A stretch of 64,000 nt of DNA from Eucommia ulmoides (Eukaryota; Streptophyta; Magnoliopsida; Garryales; Eucommiaceae): NCBI GenBank assembly GCA_016647705.1, contig CM028335.1:43435526-43499525 (forward strand), written 5' to 3'. The stretch's first letter is position 1. Each line of letters begins with the position of its first letter. Of this stretch, positions 42,385 through 54,581 are shown one piece after another. The notes under the pieces were generated by a model. That model was given only the letters and a program-made list of their open reading frames with translations. It had not been told where the DNA came from and made no database searches. Made by a program: the position numbers and the translations under genes.

Positions 42385-43802
42385 TTGCAAGAGTTTGATG
42401 CTGAAATAAGGGATAAAAAGGGGAGTGAGAATATTATTGCCGACCATTTGTCGAGGTTGATTCAAGAAGACGTTGGTGAGAAGTTTAGCATCACAGAAGT
42501 GTTCCTTGACGAACAACTATTTTCAGTGGAAAATGTACTTCCGTGGTATATGGACATTATGAATTATCTTTCATGTAATGTGTTACCACCTGAGTTGATG
42601 GGAGCCCAAAGGAAGAAATTTCTTTTTTATGCAAAGTATTATCTGTGGAACGAGCCATTGCTATTCAAGAAATATGATGATCAGGTGATCCGGAGATGTC
42701 TTCCAGAGGAGGAAATGGCTAGTATTCTCTACCATTGCCATTCATCACCTTGTGGCGGTCATTTTGGTGTGACTTGGACAGTATCGAAAGTACTTCAATC
42801 AGGTTTTTACTAGACTTCTTTGTTTAAAGATTCATATATATTTATGAAAACTTGTGATAGATGTCAAAGGGTGGGTAACATATCGAGAAGGCATGAATTG
42901 CCACTGACGTCAATTCTTGAGCTTATGTGTGGGGCGTAGATTTCATGCGGCCATTTTCGCTGTCATTTAGCAAGGAGTATATTCTGTTAGTGGTGGATTA
43001 TGTGTCTAAATGGGCCGAGGCTGTAGCAACACCTACCAAAGTGGTTTTGAAGTTCTTTTAGCACAATGTCATGACACGGTTTGGGACACCTCGAGCCTTA
43101 ATCAGTGATGAGGGACCCCATTTTTGTAACAAAACGTTAAGCGCTTTGTTGGAAAAGTATGGAGTTAGATACAAGGTGGCGCTACCATATCACCCACAGA
43201 CAAATGGCCAAGTTGAAGTTTCAAACTGAGAAAGCGAGCTAATTTTGGAAAAAATGGTTCACACTAATCGCAAGGATTGGGCAGTGAAGCTGGACGATGC
43301 TTTATAGGCTTATCGCACGGCATTTAAGACAACGATCGGCATATTGCCGTATCGATTGGTGTTTGGTAAAGCGTGTCATTTTCCCATTGAATTGGAGCAC
43401 CGTGCATTCTGGGCGATTAAGAAACTCAATTTTGACATAAAAGCTTCTGGTGCACAATGTCTCCTCCAATTGAATAAAATGGAGGAATTCTGGCACGAGG
43501 CTTATGAGAATGCCAAGCTTTACAAAGATAAAACGAAGAGGTGGCATGATAAAATGATAGTCCAGAGGGAGTTCAGTTTAGGCCAACAAGTTTTATTATT
43601 TAACTCAAGGCTGAGACTCTTTCCCGAAAAGTTGAAGTCCTGGTGGTCTGGACCGTTCCGGATCAAGCATATTTATCCATTTAGTGCTATCGAGCCAGAA
43701 GGCAAAGACGAACGAACTTTTTGAGTCAACAGGGAGCGGATCAAGCACTACTTCAAGGATGAAGAGCGAGTTGTGGAGAACATCTCCCTCATTGAAGGAT
43801 AG
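42385..43802 (+). pseudogene. int: Ath-2 integrase pseudogene
   Basis: CHSSPCGGHFG (near 42736) and CDRCQR-type residues (near 42852) form the zinc site. The TAG at 42811-42813 stands where Trp is expected and is shared with Ath-1. A 10-base deletion near 42925 shifts the frame within the motif containing the first catalytic Asp, and about 9 further bases are missing near 43035. LISDEGPHF and [10 protein letters not shown] keep the second Asp and the Glu. The C-terminal part 43344-43724 is open and has [16 protein letters not shown] near 43722 and the original stop at 43800-43802 end it. Confidence 0.88.
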
Positions 43803-44077
43803 AGCTGGAATTCATAAACGTCCATGCTAGGGACTTAAAACCAAGCAACATCTTTTGATATGTCATCGAGGGTAACGAACATTCCCAACTTTTGTATAAA
43901 TTACTTTTTGGAGATCGTATTGATCTCGTAATACTATTTTTTGTGGTGAATTGATAAGGCTAGACACTTAGGATTGATTTGCATACTAAAACTCGTTTGA
44001 GGAATGAAGAGGAAGTAAGAGGTGTAGAGCAAAAATGTGAAAACCTGAAGGAATCCAGCTAAAGTCCACACTGGCAA

Positions 44078-44480
44078 AAATTCACCTAGGCGGAAAAAAC
44101 CACCACCCAGGCAAAAATTGGACGAAAGGCTGAGAAAACATACTGGCATAAATTCACCTAGGCAGAAAAACCACCGCCTGGGCGGAAATAGGAAGAAAAA
44201 ATTTGAATTTCTACACTGCCTTAGATTTGCCCAGGCGCTAAAACCACCACCTAGGTGGAAAAATGAAGAAATGCTGAGTTCCTATACTGGCATAAATTCG
44301 CTTAGGCGGAAAACCAACCGCCTAAGCGGATTTACAACGAAATCAAGGGTTTCACACTAGTGTAAACTCGCCTAGGCGGAAAAACCACCGCCTAGGTAAA
44401 TTAACACCAGAAGGTTTTTAAAAAGAAAAAAGGTGCTACTTTGCCTAAGCAGAAAAACCACTGCCTAGACGAATTCACGC
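44078..44480 (+). repeat. Internal palindromic array upstream of the Ath-2 env-position ORF
   Basis: About six pairs of boxes of the form CGCCTAGGCGGAAAAACCAC plus a second CGCCTAGGCGG. It is longer and better preserved than the Ath-1 counterpart; clear pairs at 44152-44182, 44298-44330 and 44368-44396. Confidence 0.9.
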
Positions 44481-44740
44481 GAACCCTGTTTTAAAACGCA
44501 ACAGTCCTCTTTGCAAACGGCACTTCCCTCCTAAACATTTCAAGAAACCTCTCAACTTTACCATCCCAAATCCCTTCCTCCTGTTAAAGATTCATCCTAT
44601 ATTGCTAAAAACTTGGATTTTCACCAAGAATCTTCGTCCAAACGTGGAATTCCTCTTCCTATTCTTGAAAATTAGGGTTTGAACAGTGAAACAATGCGAG
44701 ATCGCCATTCTCTAGTGATTTGATCAAACAATTTCAACAA

Positions 44741-45130
44741 GTAAGTGTCAATGATCCTATTTTTTATTTAGTTGTTGAAATATTTGCTTCATTTTCTCAT
44801 TTATTTCAAAAATCATTGGATTTGGTTAGAACCCTAAACCCCTTTAAACCCTAAGCTGTGGTTTTCATGCTATTTGGGATTGAGGAATGATTAATGGTAA
44901 ACCCTATCATGTTTTTGTGTTGATATACAATGTGAATCATTTATTTTATGCTATATTGTGACAAAAATGTGATTTGGTTATGGTTGGTGGGATATCTTGT
45001 GAAATTTGTATTGTTTGGCTTTGGTTGGCATATGTTTGATAAAATAGGGCATTGTGTGTTCGTTGACAAGGGTTTGAATTGAGTGTTCTATTGTTATTAT
45101 TGTGGTTGGTGTTGTGATTTTGATTTACAG
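44741..45130 (+). other. Candidate 5'-leader intron of the Ath-2 env-position gene (390 bp)
   Basis: Donor CAACAA|GTAAGTG, acceptor TTGATTTACAG|GGAAA, ATG five bases later. Telo-box motifs (ACCCTAAACCC at 44831, AAACCCTAAG at 44846). Sites and position match Ath-1. Confidence 0.65.
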
Positions 45131-45135
45131 GGAAA

Positions 45136-46239
45136 ATGGCAAAGCGCTGTGCAGCCAAGCAACCACGAACAGACGAACCTCCGGCTACTTCGGATTACAA
45201 CTCCCTCAAATTTGTCTCAAAGCAGGTTAAGGACCATTACAAAGAGCATGAAAGTAAGCGTCCTGACATTTGCCAGAGGGGGTTCGAACCTTTAAATGAA
45301 CTCCCTGAAGAAATTAGGACTGTTATTCTACAAAGATGATGGGAACAGTTCTGTGCTCCACCCCCACTAGGGGAGTTAGCCCTTGTACGAGAATTCTATA
45401 CGAACATTACAGAGGCCATAGGATTTTAGGCAAGGGTCTGGAACATTCCCATTCTGTTTAGTGCAGACCATTTCAATGGGTTGCTGGGATTGACGGGGCC
45501 GGAAGCCTCTAGAGATTTATCTGATACCGCTATACCAACTATGAGTGCGGTGATTCAAACCCTGACGACGGGAGACGCCCAGTGGATGAACACATGGCAG
45601 GGTCAGGCAATCTTCAAGTCGCAGTTTCTAAAATGGATCCCAAAGATTTGTCACTCATTTATCTGTGCCAATCTACTCTCTACTGCCCATGTATCTGATG
45701 TTTCCAAGGAGCGAGTGTTTATGCTTTATAGCATTGATAGAGGGACGCCCGTCAACGTTGGTTGGCACATTTATTCTTCAATAATTCATACTGCCAGGAT
45801 GAAGAAGGGTGGCCTTCCTTTTTCCTCCTTCCTCACCATGCTCTTTCAACGAGCCGGAGTTCGTATCACGTCCACATGCCTCTTTCCACCTATAAAGCCA
45901 CTCGATCTTGCAATGATTAATAGGGTATGGAAAAGCAGACTAGGTGAAGGAGAAGAGGGTCAGGAAAAGGAAGAAGCCGGCCCATCGGAGCCACCGACGC
46001 CCACAACCAGCCGTGGCCAACTCATCTAAATTTCACGAGATGTCCGTAGTCTCCAGTCCGATATAAGCCAACTTCAAGATAATTTGGCTCAGATAGAGAA
46101 CTACATGGATTCCTACATCCGGCAACAAGATCAAAACCAAAGAGTTATATTCGAACATCTCGGAATCGACATGGTGCGTTATACGCCCGTGCCGCCTTCT
46201 GAGACTGATGAGCCACCACCGCCATCTTCTCCACAATGA
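45136..46239 (+). pseudogene. Ath-2 env-position ORF, plant transposon protein domain
   Basis: This is the homologue of the Ath-1 gene at 13626, in one frame from ATG 45136 to TGA 46237-46239. Stops lie at 45337 (CGG in Ath-1), about 45427 and 46027. It preserves RGFEPLNELPEEIRTVILQR, LLGLTGPEASRDLSD and VSDVSKERVFMLYSID. The last third has RSLQSDISQLQDNLAQIENY, a likely coiled coil, and a tail rich in Pro and Ser. The predicted length without stops is about 367 residues. As in Ath-1 no membrane segment is obvious. Confidence 0.82.
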
Positions 46240-47269
46240 ACGGTAGGAGGTTAGACTTGTATGTCTTCCTTCCTAGGTATGTGTCCACCCCAGTTTTCAA
46301 TATGTATTTGTCTATTCTGCTATTGGGTTTGCTGCTTAGGCAGTAAGGACACTGCCTTGTTCAAGTTTGGGGGTACATGATATGCAATGGAAGCATGTAG
46401 TATTTTGTTTTTTTTTGGGAGGGGGGGGGGTATGAAGGATGACAAATTTTTTGATGTAAAAAGGGACAAAATTCTTTTTGTGTACAAATTGTTGTTTATA
46501 ATAAAATTAATGTTAAAATTTTTGTACATTTTGAAATTCTTTTTGTTATGCATGTGTAATGTTTAGCTATGCATGTATAAGGATCATTAGCATAAGTAAT
46601 GTTAGTTTGTAGAATTAGAGTAGATTTGTTAATGAATATAGTTGTACGTGCATGCTGAGTTTTTAAGTCCGTTCGAACCATGTCCTGATGATGAAAATTA
46701 CACCCTAAATTGCATATTGAGGTCGGGGGTAATTCCATTCACGTGTGTTTTGTGTGCTTAGCATGTCGATTAGGTGAAAATTGTTTTGATCCTAAATAGC
46801 ATGATCGCATAAACTTATTGTATAACTAGTTGAATGATTTGACGCCAATTATTCAGTAATAAGTTCATGACAGAAATGAGGAATCTAGAACTTGACTGGG
46901 GGAGGCTTAAGGCAAAATTATAGGTAAGGTAATTCTGGAGGCATGATATAGGCCTTCATTTTCATCGCTTGAACCATTTGAAACTAACCTGAAAAGTTAT
47001 TCCCTCGTTCTCTTGTCGAAGCCATAAATTTTTTCACTTCTGAACTTGTTTCTATACTTTAACCAAGGAAATATTTCAGAACCATTATCTCTAGGAATAA
47101 AAGTGAAAATTGAGTGAAAACAAGTAGCATTAGATTATGCTAACTTGAAGCAAGCAATCGGGGTTTCAGTTTAAAATGTTTTTGGTTAAGTATAAGAGTA
47201 TTCACTTGTCAATCCTTTAGTTGTATTAACATGCCCCTAAAATTGTACAAAATTGAATAAGTTTGGGGG

Positions 47270-47303
<34 letters not shown>

Positions 47304-47933
47304 CCTATGTGAATATAGTGTTTAATTTCGGTTGTTGTGACAAGTGAATACAAGTTTACTAAATCTTGTTCAGGGTAATATCTTCAAAGATAAGGGGGTC
47401 ATGAGAGAGATTTAGAGACAACCATTTGTACCTTGGGTATCGTTAAAATTATAACGAGTTTCTATTTCTACGATACCCTTGGCCGTTCTTCAAAGTCAAA
47501 CCAAGCCTTATTGATCTTGGTCAACATCCGAACCTACATTAGTGGATAGTTAAACCCAGTCAAGCATATGGCTTTCCTGAATGTTTTAACAAGTTTAAGT
47601 CATGACCTTATTCATTGAATAATCCAATCTGGCGTTTGATTAGTTATATATCCGAGTTCTCACACACACACATTTCAATTGAATCTAAAATGATTTTTAC
47701 TGATATTGAGTGTTGAAATTCTAGAACACCACATGGTGTGTGTTATTCCATTACCAGATCTAATTACAGGTTGTTGAGGGAAGAATAGCATGGTTTCTTT
47801 GATTAAACTTAAATCTCACAGGTGTGTACTTATTTGTTAATGATTACTTATTGGTAGTTTAGAATGTAGCTAATTAGTGTAGTTAGTGTTATTTAGCATT
47901 AGGGTGTTTTGCTCGAGGACTTGCAAAATTCCT
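46240..47933 (+). other. Ath-2 3' non-coding region
   Basis: No supported gene. Polypurine-like copies lie at 46363-46375 and 47259-47270, a T/G run at 46403-46431 and an A run at 47277-47303. It aligns throughout with Ath-1 14729-16421. Confidence 0.75.
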
Positions 47934-47947
47934 AATTTGGGGGTATT
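47934..47947 (+). promoter_or_regulatory. Ath-2 polypurine tract
   Basis: TAATTTGGGGGTATT abuts the 3' LTR; slightly changed from AAGTTTGGGGGTATT. Confidence 0.8.
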
Positions 47948-49559
47948 TGATAGGTGTAAAATGCCTATCTAATTCTAAACTGAATTTACCAGTTTTCGAG
48001 TATTTTATTGAAGTTTGAATATATTTTTAGCTGTTTTTATTAGTCAGGAGTAGGGACATAAACAATCGGCAAACCGAGCGAAATGGTGGAGAAAAGGGTA
48101 TCCAAAAAGTTGAAAAAAAAGGAGGTTTCAAAGAACAACACAATTCCGCGTAGACGAAGTATCCACCGCCTAGGTGGAAATTCATCAGAAAGTTGCAAAT
48201 GCTGAAAAGTTGAAATCCGCATAGGCGAAGTTTCCACCGCCTAGGCGGAAATCCGTCAGAAGGTTGCAAGGGCTGAAGTATTGAAATCCGCCTAGGCGAA
48301 GTTTCCACCGCCTAGGCGGAAATCCATCAAAACGCTGGAAGTGCTGAACTGCTAGAAGAGCTGTACTACTGTAAATCCGCCTAGGCGAAGTAGCTACCGC
48401 CTAGGCAGAATTTTAATCAGAAAGAAAGGGGCCCAACAAGTTAGTCCTCCTCCTAGGCGAAGAAACCATCGCCTAGGTGGAATTCTAACCGACTTAAACT
48501 CCTCCTAGGGAAAGATTCTACCGCTTAGGCGGAATACGCAGAACAACCCAAAATATCTGTTTAGATATTTTTGAACCCCTAGGCCTATATATACCCCTTT
48601 CCCACGTCTGAAACTAGTTGTTGAAGAACCCTAACCCTAGTAGAGATCTCTTAAGCTATATTTTGAAGATCAAGAAGGAGGTTCATCATTCGGACAAAGA
48701 AGGATCACTTGCAGATCGATCGTTAGCGACAGTAAACTGTTTCACTTCCAGATTTGATCGTTTCTCTCTTGTTTTTGTCTTTGTAATCACTTTTTAATAT
48801 CTAAGAACGTTTAATCCATCTTATTTTGTATGGTATATGGATAAGATCTTATAGTATTAGTTAAATCTTACTTAGGTGTAGTTGAAATCATGTAATTGTT
48901 AAGTTGAATGAATTAATGTTACGTTAATGTGTTGTTTGTCTAAGTCTGATTGTGTTTACCTATTCTTGATATTATGCTTATATTGATAAACCGAGAATAC
49001 GGGGTTTGACACTCGGGAGAGGTAACCCTGGATTTGGACTAGGGTAAATACAACGTGACGTTCTAATGACCCAGGAGGGCGTTAGAACGTATGCAATCCA
49101 TGACGTTAGTTAAAGACTCACACGACCTAGGGTCGTAAAGGATTTGAAGGGGACTTCTTCGTTGACACGAAGTCGTGTACTCCCCCGTCTTACACTCGGG
49201 AGAGGTAGCGGAGGAGTTATTGATACAAAGATTGTCGGAATAGATAGAAAACCATTATAGCTAACTTAATGACTTCGATTATGCATTATGTGAAAGAAAT
49301 CAATACCTAAGTAATTAGTGTAATTAGAAGTAACTTCATAGTTATCGTTTATCTTAGTATATTAAATAGAAAACAAACAAAATTTGATTAGTCGAGATAA
49401 TATGAAATTATCTAAATCGCAATACTCAACCGAATTACCTGCCAGTCCCAGTGGAACAATATCTGATCTTACAAGATCCATTGTATTAAAACTAGACCTT
49501 GTATACTTGCGAGTAGTCAATTACCGCAAGGACGATGGTTGTGAATCCTCGCACGTACA
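47948..49559 (+). repeat. Ath-2 3' LTR
   Basis: TGATAGGTG to GTACA, 1612 bases. TATATATA at 48586-48593. The region CTTACAAGATC present in the 5' LTR is retained. Confidence 0.93.
48142..48538 (+). repeat. U3 palindromic array, Ath-2 3' LTR (six units)
   Basis: Six units with paired CCGCCTAGGCGG boxes; units 2 and 3 are the best preserved and are the likely source of the difference in copy number from the 5' LTR. Confidence 0.92.
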
Positions 49560-51539
49560 AGTATATATAGGCAAATGAATATTTCCCAAACTACTTTAAA
49601 ATTATAGTTCATATGCTTGCTTGTTTGACTCTTCTCTATATATTTGTGATTATGTTACATGTACGTTATAATTGTGGGTTTGATAGTTCCATCTATTGCC
49701 ATCACATCTATTAAATATAAATCATTCAAACCATCATCATATTCATTGTCAACTAAAGAGATTAATGAGTATTGTAAGATTGCAGATTTTAGGAAAAGCC
49801 ACAAAAGTTTCTTGACCCAATTCACCCCTACCTATTTTAGGAACCAAATATAAAAAATACAAGATTTATGCAGTGAAATATTAAAAATTAAATCACATTT
49901 AATATCATGTTCCATAATTCAAATCTATACTTATCAGCATAAAATAGATAAAATAGAAAATATTAAATCTAATTTTATCGATTACACTTCTGATACTTTA
50001 GCCTCATAACTGGTAGTTCTCGAAGTTTGATTTGAAAAGGTTCTTCCAAGAGAAACTAGAATTTATATGGTTCCAAAAATTGAGATTCGATTCAATTAGA
50101 AGCAACACAAGTGTTTTACCCTTAATAGTATTCACATAGAAAACTCGATTGGAATTGTGATCTTGAGATCTCTAAGAATAAAATTTAATCTCAAGATTCT
50201 AAGGGAGATCTTATTTAAATCTAAGTGGTAGTAAGATTCAAATCAATAGCATGAAGACTGAAAAAATGAATCTATCCAAATAATATGCCTTAGCTGAAAA
50301 TTCACCTAAGTGGGTGGCCATATGGTCTTCCTCTTAAATACTCACTATCTAGAGTTAAAACTCTAGATTCCTTATTTCCATAACTGCACTTTGGCTCTTG
50401 AACACTCAAAAGGTTCTGTATTACTACCTATTCTTTTTTCAAGGATTTTTTTTTTTAACTTTTATTCTCTGTTATGTGACTCATTAATTAACTAATTAAA
50501 GTGGTAATAATTCAAAATTTGTCCTTCTAGGATTAACATTTTTCCCAAGCTATCTCCTTTGACTGTGAGTCACGTCCACGGACATATTACAATCGTGTCT
50601 AGTCGATGGGAATTTCACTAAGTGAACCTCGTAAAGTGTAACTTTGGTATTTTACAATATATCTATCTTGTGTTCTCAAAAAGATCTATAGGGTGTGCAT
50701 AAAGTTAACATATCCTAGTTCAATCATATGCGTATTGATTAATAATATAATTCTTTATAACACAATTGGAATCTCATCCAATCATCACACTATTCTGGCC
50801 GGAGGTTTAGATGAATTATATTAAATCAAATCACATAGGACACATCTTTCTTTGTTAAGAGAGATAAATCCTATCTTGCATACTCATATTTTCATATGTA
50901 TGTCCTACTATACCCAATGACAATTTTTGAAGTGTCAAGGGTTGAGTACAACACTTAGTATTATCAAAGTATATAACTCCCTACATGTAACATACAATAC
51001 ATCAAGTCAAAAGAACACCAATATAATCATATCTCAGATATCCTATTTTGACACTTAGCAAAACTACCATACAGGATATCAAGGATGATCACGTTCAGTT
51101 TGCTTACATTAGTAAGTCCCCTTGTGGTTTTTTCTAGTATCACATACCAATGGTTTGAGATTCACCAGTCTCGTAAGATAAAAACGCCCTAACAAGCTTG
51201 CCTATATTATTGAAGAAGGGTTTTAACAATCCAATAGACTACGAAAATTAGAATACAAGTTATAAAATGACTTTAGTCTTTACCTTTTAATCACAGTAAA
51301 GAGTTAAGGCATTTCAAGTTTATATGTACTAAGCAAAGGACCATTACTTGGATTCTAACTGGATAAATTGTATGTGTTAGCCATTTTCGACAACAACAAT
51401 TTATTGTTGTTTGTTGGAACACTGTTAAAAATATCTATTTGATTGTCACTCACTATCCTGATAGACATGATAATTGTAAGGTTTGGTCAGATTACTAAAG
51501 GAAGGAAATAAAGTTAAGCTATGAACCGTCTTTTGAATG
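49560..51539. other. Unassigned AT-rich region
   Basis: About 2 kb between Ath-2 and NA-2. No reading frame over 70 codons resembles a known protein, and no LTR ends or PBS were recognised. The part 50560-51240 has the look of an old non-coding repeat but I cannot assign it. Confidence 0.5.
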
Positions 51540-51544
51540 AATGA
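51540..51544. repeat. NA-2 target site duplication, left copy
   Basis: aatga, identical to 63145-63149 at the far end of NA-2. Confidence 0.88.
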
Positions 51545-52086
51545 TGGTTTCGAAATATTACGTCACCACATTCACTACAAGTGTACGGGTCAAGTTTTAG
51601 TAAAAATGGGGAGAGTAGGAGTATCGTGTCAACAGAAATTAGTTGAGATTATTATCGATTACCGTGATTATCATAACCTAATTTTATATAGGCGACTAAA
51701 AAATGTAATTTATAATTGATAAATACTAAATTAAAATACTAATTTATCTAACAAAACTACAAATATTATATTGAGATTGTTTTGAGAGAAAAGATTGCCT
51801 AGGGATTAATTTCATTTACTTAAATGCGTTTGATTTTGTTTTAGTTTACGTTAACGGCATTCAACTTATCCGATAATCTCGGTTCGTAAACTCACTCGCC
51901 ACCTCTCCTGAGTGTAAGACGTGTGAATACATGATTTCGTGTCAACGAAGAAGTCCTCCTCAATGTCTTAAAGACACTAGGTCACGTGAGTCTCGCCCCA
52001 ACATCATTGATTGCACACTTTCCAACTCCCTCCCAGGTTATTAGATCCTCGCGTTGTGTTTCACCTAGTCCGAATTCGGGGTTTGA
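51545..52086 (-). repeat. NA-2 outer left LTR, partial
   Basis: It aligns with the first 540 bases of the neighbouring LTR (52097 onwards) and breaks off at CGGGGTTTGAC. The start TGGTTTCGAAATATTACG corresponds to the LTR 3' end. The U3 half is deleted. Confidence 0.85.
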
Positions 52087-52096
52087 CTCAAAAACT

Positions 52097-53514
52097 TGGT
52101 AGTGGAATATTATGTTGCCACTTTCACCACAAGTGTACAGGTCAAGTTTTAGTAAATATGGGGAGAGTAGGGGTATTGCGTCTATAGGGATTAGTTGAGA
52201 TTATTATCGATTACCGTGATTATCATAACCTAATTTTATCTAGGAGGAAAAAAATGTAATTTATAATTAATAAATACTAATACAAAAATACTAATTAATC
52301 TAATTAAACTATAAATATTATATTGAGATTGTTTTGAGAGAATAGATTGTTTAGGGATTAACTTCATTTATAAATACGTGTTCGATCTTGTTTTAGTTTA
52401 CGTTAACGGCGTTCGACTTCTCCGACAATCTCAGTTCGTAAACTCACTCGCCACCTCTCCCGAGTGTAAGAAGAGTGAATACATGACTTCACATCAACGA
52501 AGAATTCCCACTTAACGTCTTAACGACACTAGTTCACGTGAGTCTCGCCCCAACGTCATTGATTGCACACTCTCCAACTCCCTCTCGGGTTATTGGATCG
52601 TCGCGTTGTGTTTAAGTTAGTCCAAATCTGAGGTTAGGTGTCAAACCGCGTATTCTGGATATATCATTTTAAGCATATAAACAATACAAGAATGATAAAC
52701 ACAATCAAAATAACAAAGAACATCCGCTAAAGAAACATATTTCAATCAAACAACATATTCTTAAATTTATATTAATCCCTAAACAACCCATGTTTAGCCA
52801 ATGGTCATAACCATATATACAATGTAAAATGAGCTAAACATGCTCAAACAATAATCCTAAGTTAAGAGATGAAGAAAGAAACGAGATAAACTAGCCGTAG
52901 TCCGAAGATTTATTGCTAAGAACGTTCCAAGATCGCTTCTCCTTCTTCACTTTGTGTTCTTCTCCTTAGGATTTGCTTGAGCTCCCCAAAACCTCTCAAA
53001 ATATGACTCTAATATGGTAGGAGGTATAATCGCTGAATAGGAGAGGAGTGGAGAAGAAATAGGGAACAAAGATATCCTAAAAAATTTCTAAATCTAGTAC
53101 AAAGCTAACTGCCACGGCAGTGGGATTCACTGTCGCGGCGGTGGGGCATGTCGGTTTGATCTTCGCCGCAGCAGTGGAGGACGTGGTGGAATCAAAACCT
53201 TTCTGCATTTTCACCACCGCGACGATAGATATCACCACTACAACGGTGGATGTCGAGCAAGAAAAGGCGCCTCTCTGGACGCCGCAACAGTGGGCTGTTG
53301 TTCTGAATATTGTCTTTATACTTATTTTTCTATCGTTCTTATACTATTCTTGATACAATATGATAGTTTAAGATTTGTTTTCATTCCTTTTTACCCCCCA
53401 CTCCTGATTTAATACAAAAGAATAAAAACATATGAAAACATATAAAAGAACTATAAAAATACTCTAAAACTAACAAAACCGATTTGAGAATTAATAGATA
53501 AATCAGACCTATCA
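52097..53514 (-). repeat. NA-2 middle LTR
   Basis: It starts (minus) TGATAGGTCTGATT at 53514, next to a polypurine tract (53515-53531). On its other side AAAACT is what normally lies between the PBS and a 5' LTR. One copy of the internal block only. Confidence 0.88.
53108..53300 (-). repeat. U3 palindromic array in the NA-2 middle LTR (GCGGCGG type)
   Basis: Boxes at about 53109-53125, 53132-53145, 53160-53176, 53214-53250 and 53279-53294, related to CCACCGCGGCGGTGG. Confidence 0.8.
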
Positions 53515-54576
53515 AATACCCCCAAACTTGGAATTTTTCTAGTCCTCGAGCAAAACACTCACACTAAAATAAAAAACACAACTAAATTAAATAACATGAA
53601 TAACCTAAATACAAACAATCTAAACATAACGATATGTGAGTTTTGAATTATTCTATCGACCCAGTCATTTTTCCCTCAACAACCTCCAGTCATATCGAGT
53701 TCAGGCAGTAAAACACATAATGTGGTGTTCTCGAATTTTGACATTCAATGGTGGTGAACGCCATTCTAAATCCTTTAAACGTGTTTGTGCGAAACTCAAT
53801 AATATAGTTATCCAAGACCGGATTGGATTATCCACCAACTAAACTCACGACTTAGACAGTAAAGGAATAGGATATCCATATGCTTGATTGGGGTCCACTC
53901 TCTACTAATATAGGCTTGGAATTTCATAAAATCAGAAGGACTTGGTTCGGTTACGAAATATTTGGCCAAGGGTATTTCGGAATAAAAAAAATGGGTTAAC
54001 GTTGTTAACTTAACGTTACCCAGGGCTCAATTCTTGGCAAATTCAGTCTCGAACCCCCATAGATAAATTGGAAACAATCCCGGACAAACAATTTATGACC
54101 GATGTACTCACTTGTCAAAAGAAACATAAATTTAACAATATTTACATCATTTTTTTTAAAAATTACCACACCCCCAAACTTATTCGATTATTATAATTTC
54201 ACGGGTGTGGTTTAAACGAAAGAAAAACCACAAGTGAGTACTTGAATACTAAACCAATCCAAAGTTCTCCCTAAACCCAACCGTTCACATCAAGCAGCAT
54301 ATACGAATGCTAACTTGATTAATTCAAATGTGCCTTTAATTCAACGATATAGGTTTGGAAAAAGATCAACTGGCCAGGGTATTTGTTCATGTATTCAGAA
54401 TTGAAACGGCATGAAGGCTTCGACAGGGTAACGAGGGATAAACATATAATATGGTTAGCTTAAAAGGCTCAAGCAACAAAATAGCTGCCTAAATCATATC
54501 TCTTGAACTACCTCACCTAGGACTTCGTTTCAAGCTTCCCCTCAATTAGATTCTAGAATCCTTAATTTGTCATGAG
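53515..54576 (-). other. NA-2 3' non-coding region
   Basis: It carries the polypurine tract at 53515 and the second copy of the motif at about 54173. It matches NA-1 22206-23280. It is cut at 54577-54581 by NA-3 and resumes at 60241. Confidence 0.75.
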
Positions 54577-54581
54577 TTTGG
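54577..54581. repeat. NA-3 target site duplication, left copy
   Basis: tttgg, identical to 60236-60240. Confidence 0.92.

Larger units (their letters stand above)
36668..49559 (+). mobile_element. Ath-2, full-length Athila-type element (degenerate), sister of Ath-1
   Basis: This 12.9-kb element has the same layout as Ath-1: LTRs of 1526 and 1612 bp, tRNA-Asp PBS, gag-pol, internal palindromic array, leader intron, env-position ORF and three polypurine motifs. The flanks agtag (36663-36667) and agtat (49560-49564) look like a TSD with one later change. The flanks differ from those of Ath-1, so this is an independent insertion and not a segmental copy. Stops and shifts are spread through all genes. 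Confidence 0.92.

Noticed and set aside
36668..49559. Ath-2 as a segmental duplicate of the Ath-1 locus
   Set aside because: Flanks and target sites differ (gggac against agtag/agtat), so the two are separate insertions.
49560..51539. Possible host gene between Ath-2 and NA-2
   Set aside because: All frames are short, AT-rich and without recognisable motifs or paired splice sites.
51545..52086. Independent solo LTR next to NA-2
   Set aside because: Its outer edge carries the same 5-base duplication as the far end of NA-2, so it belongs to the same insertion.
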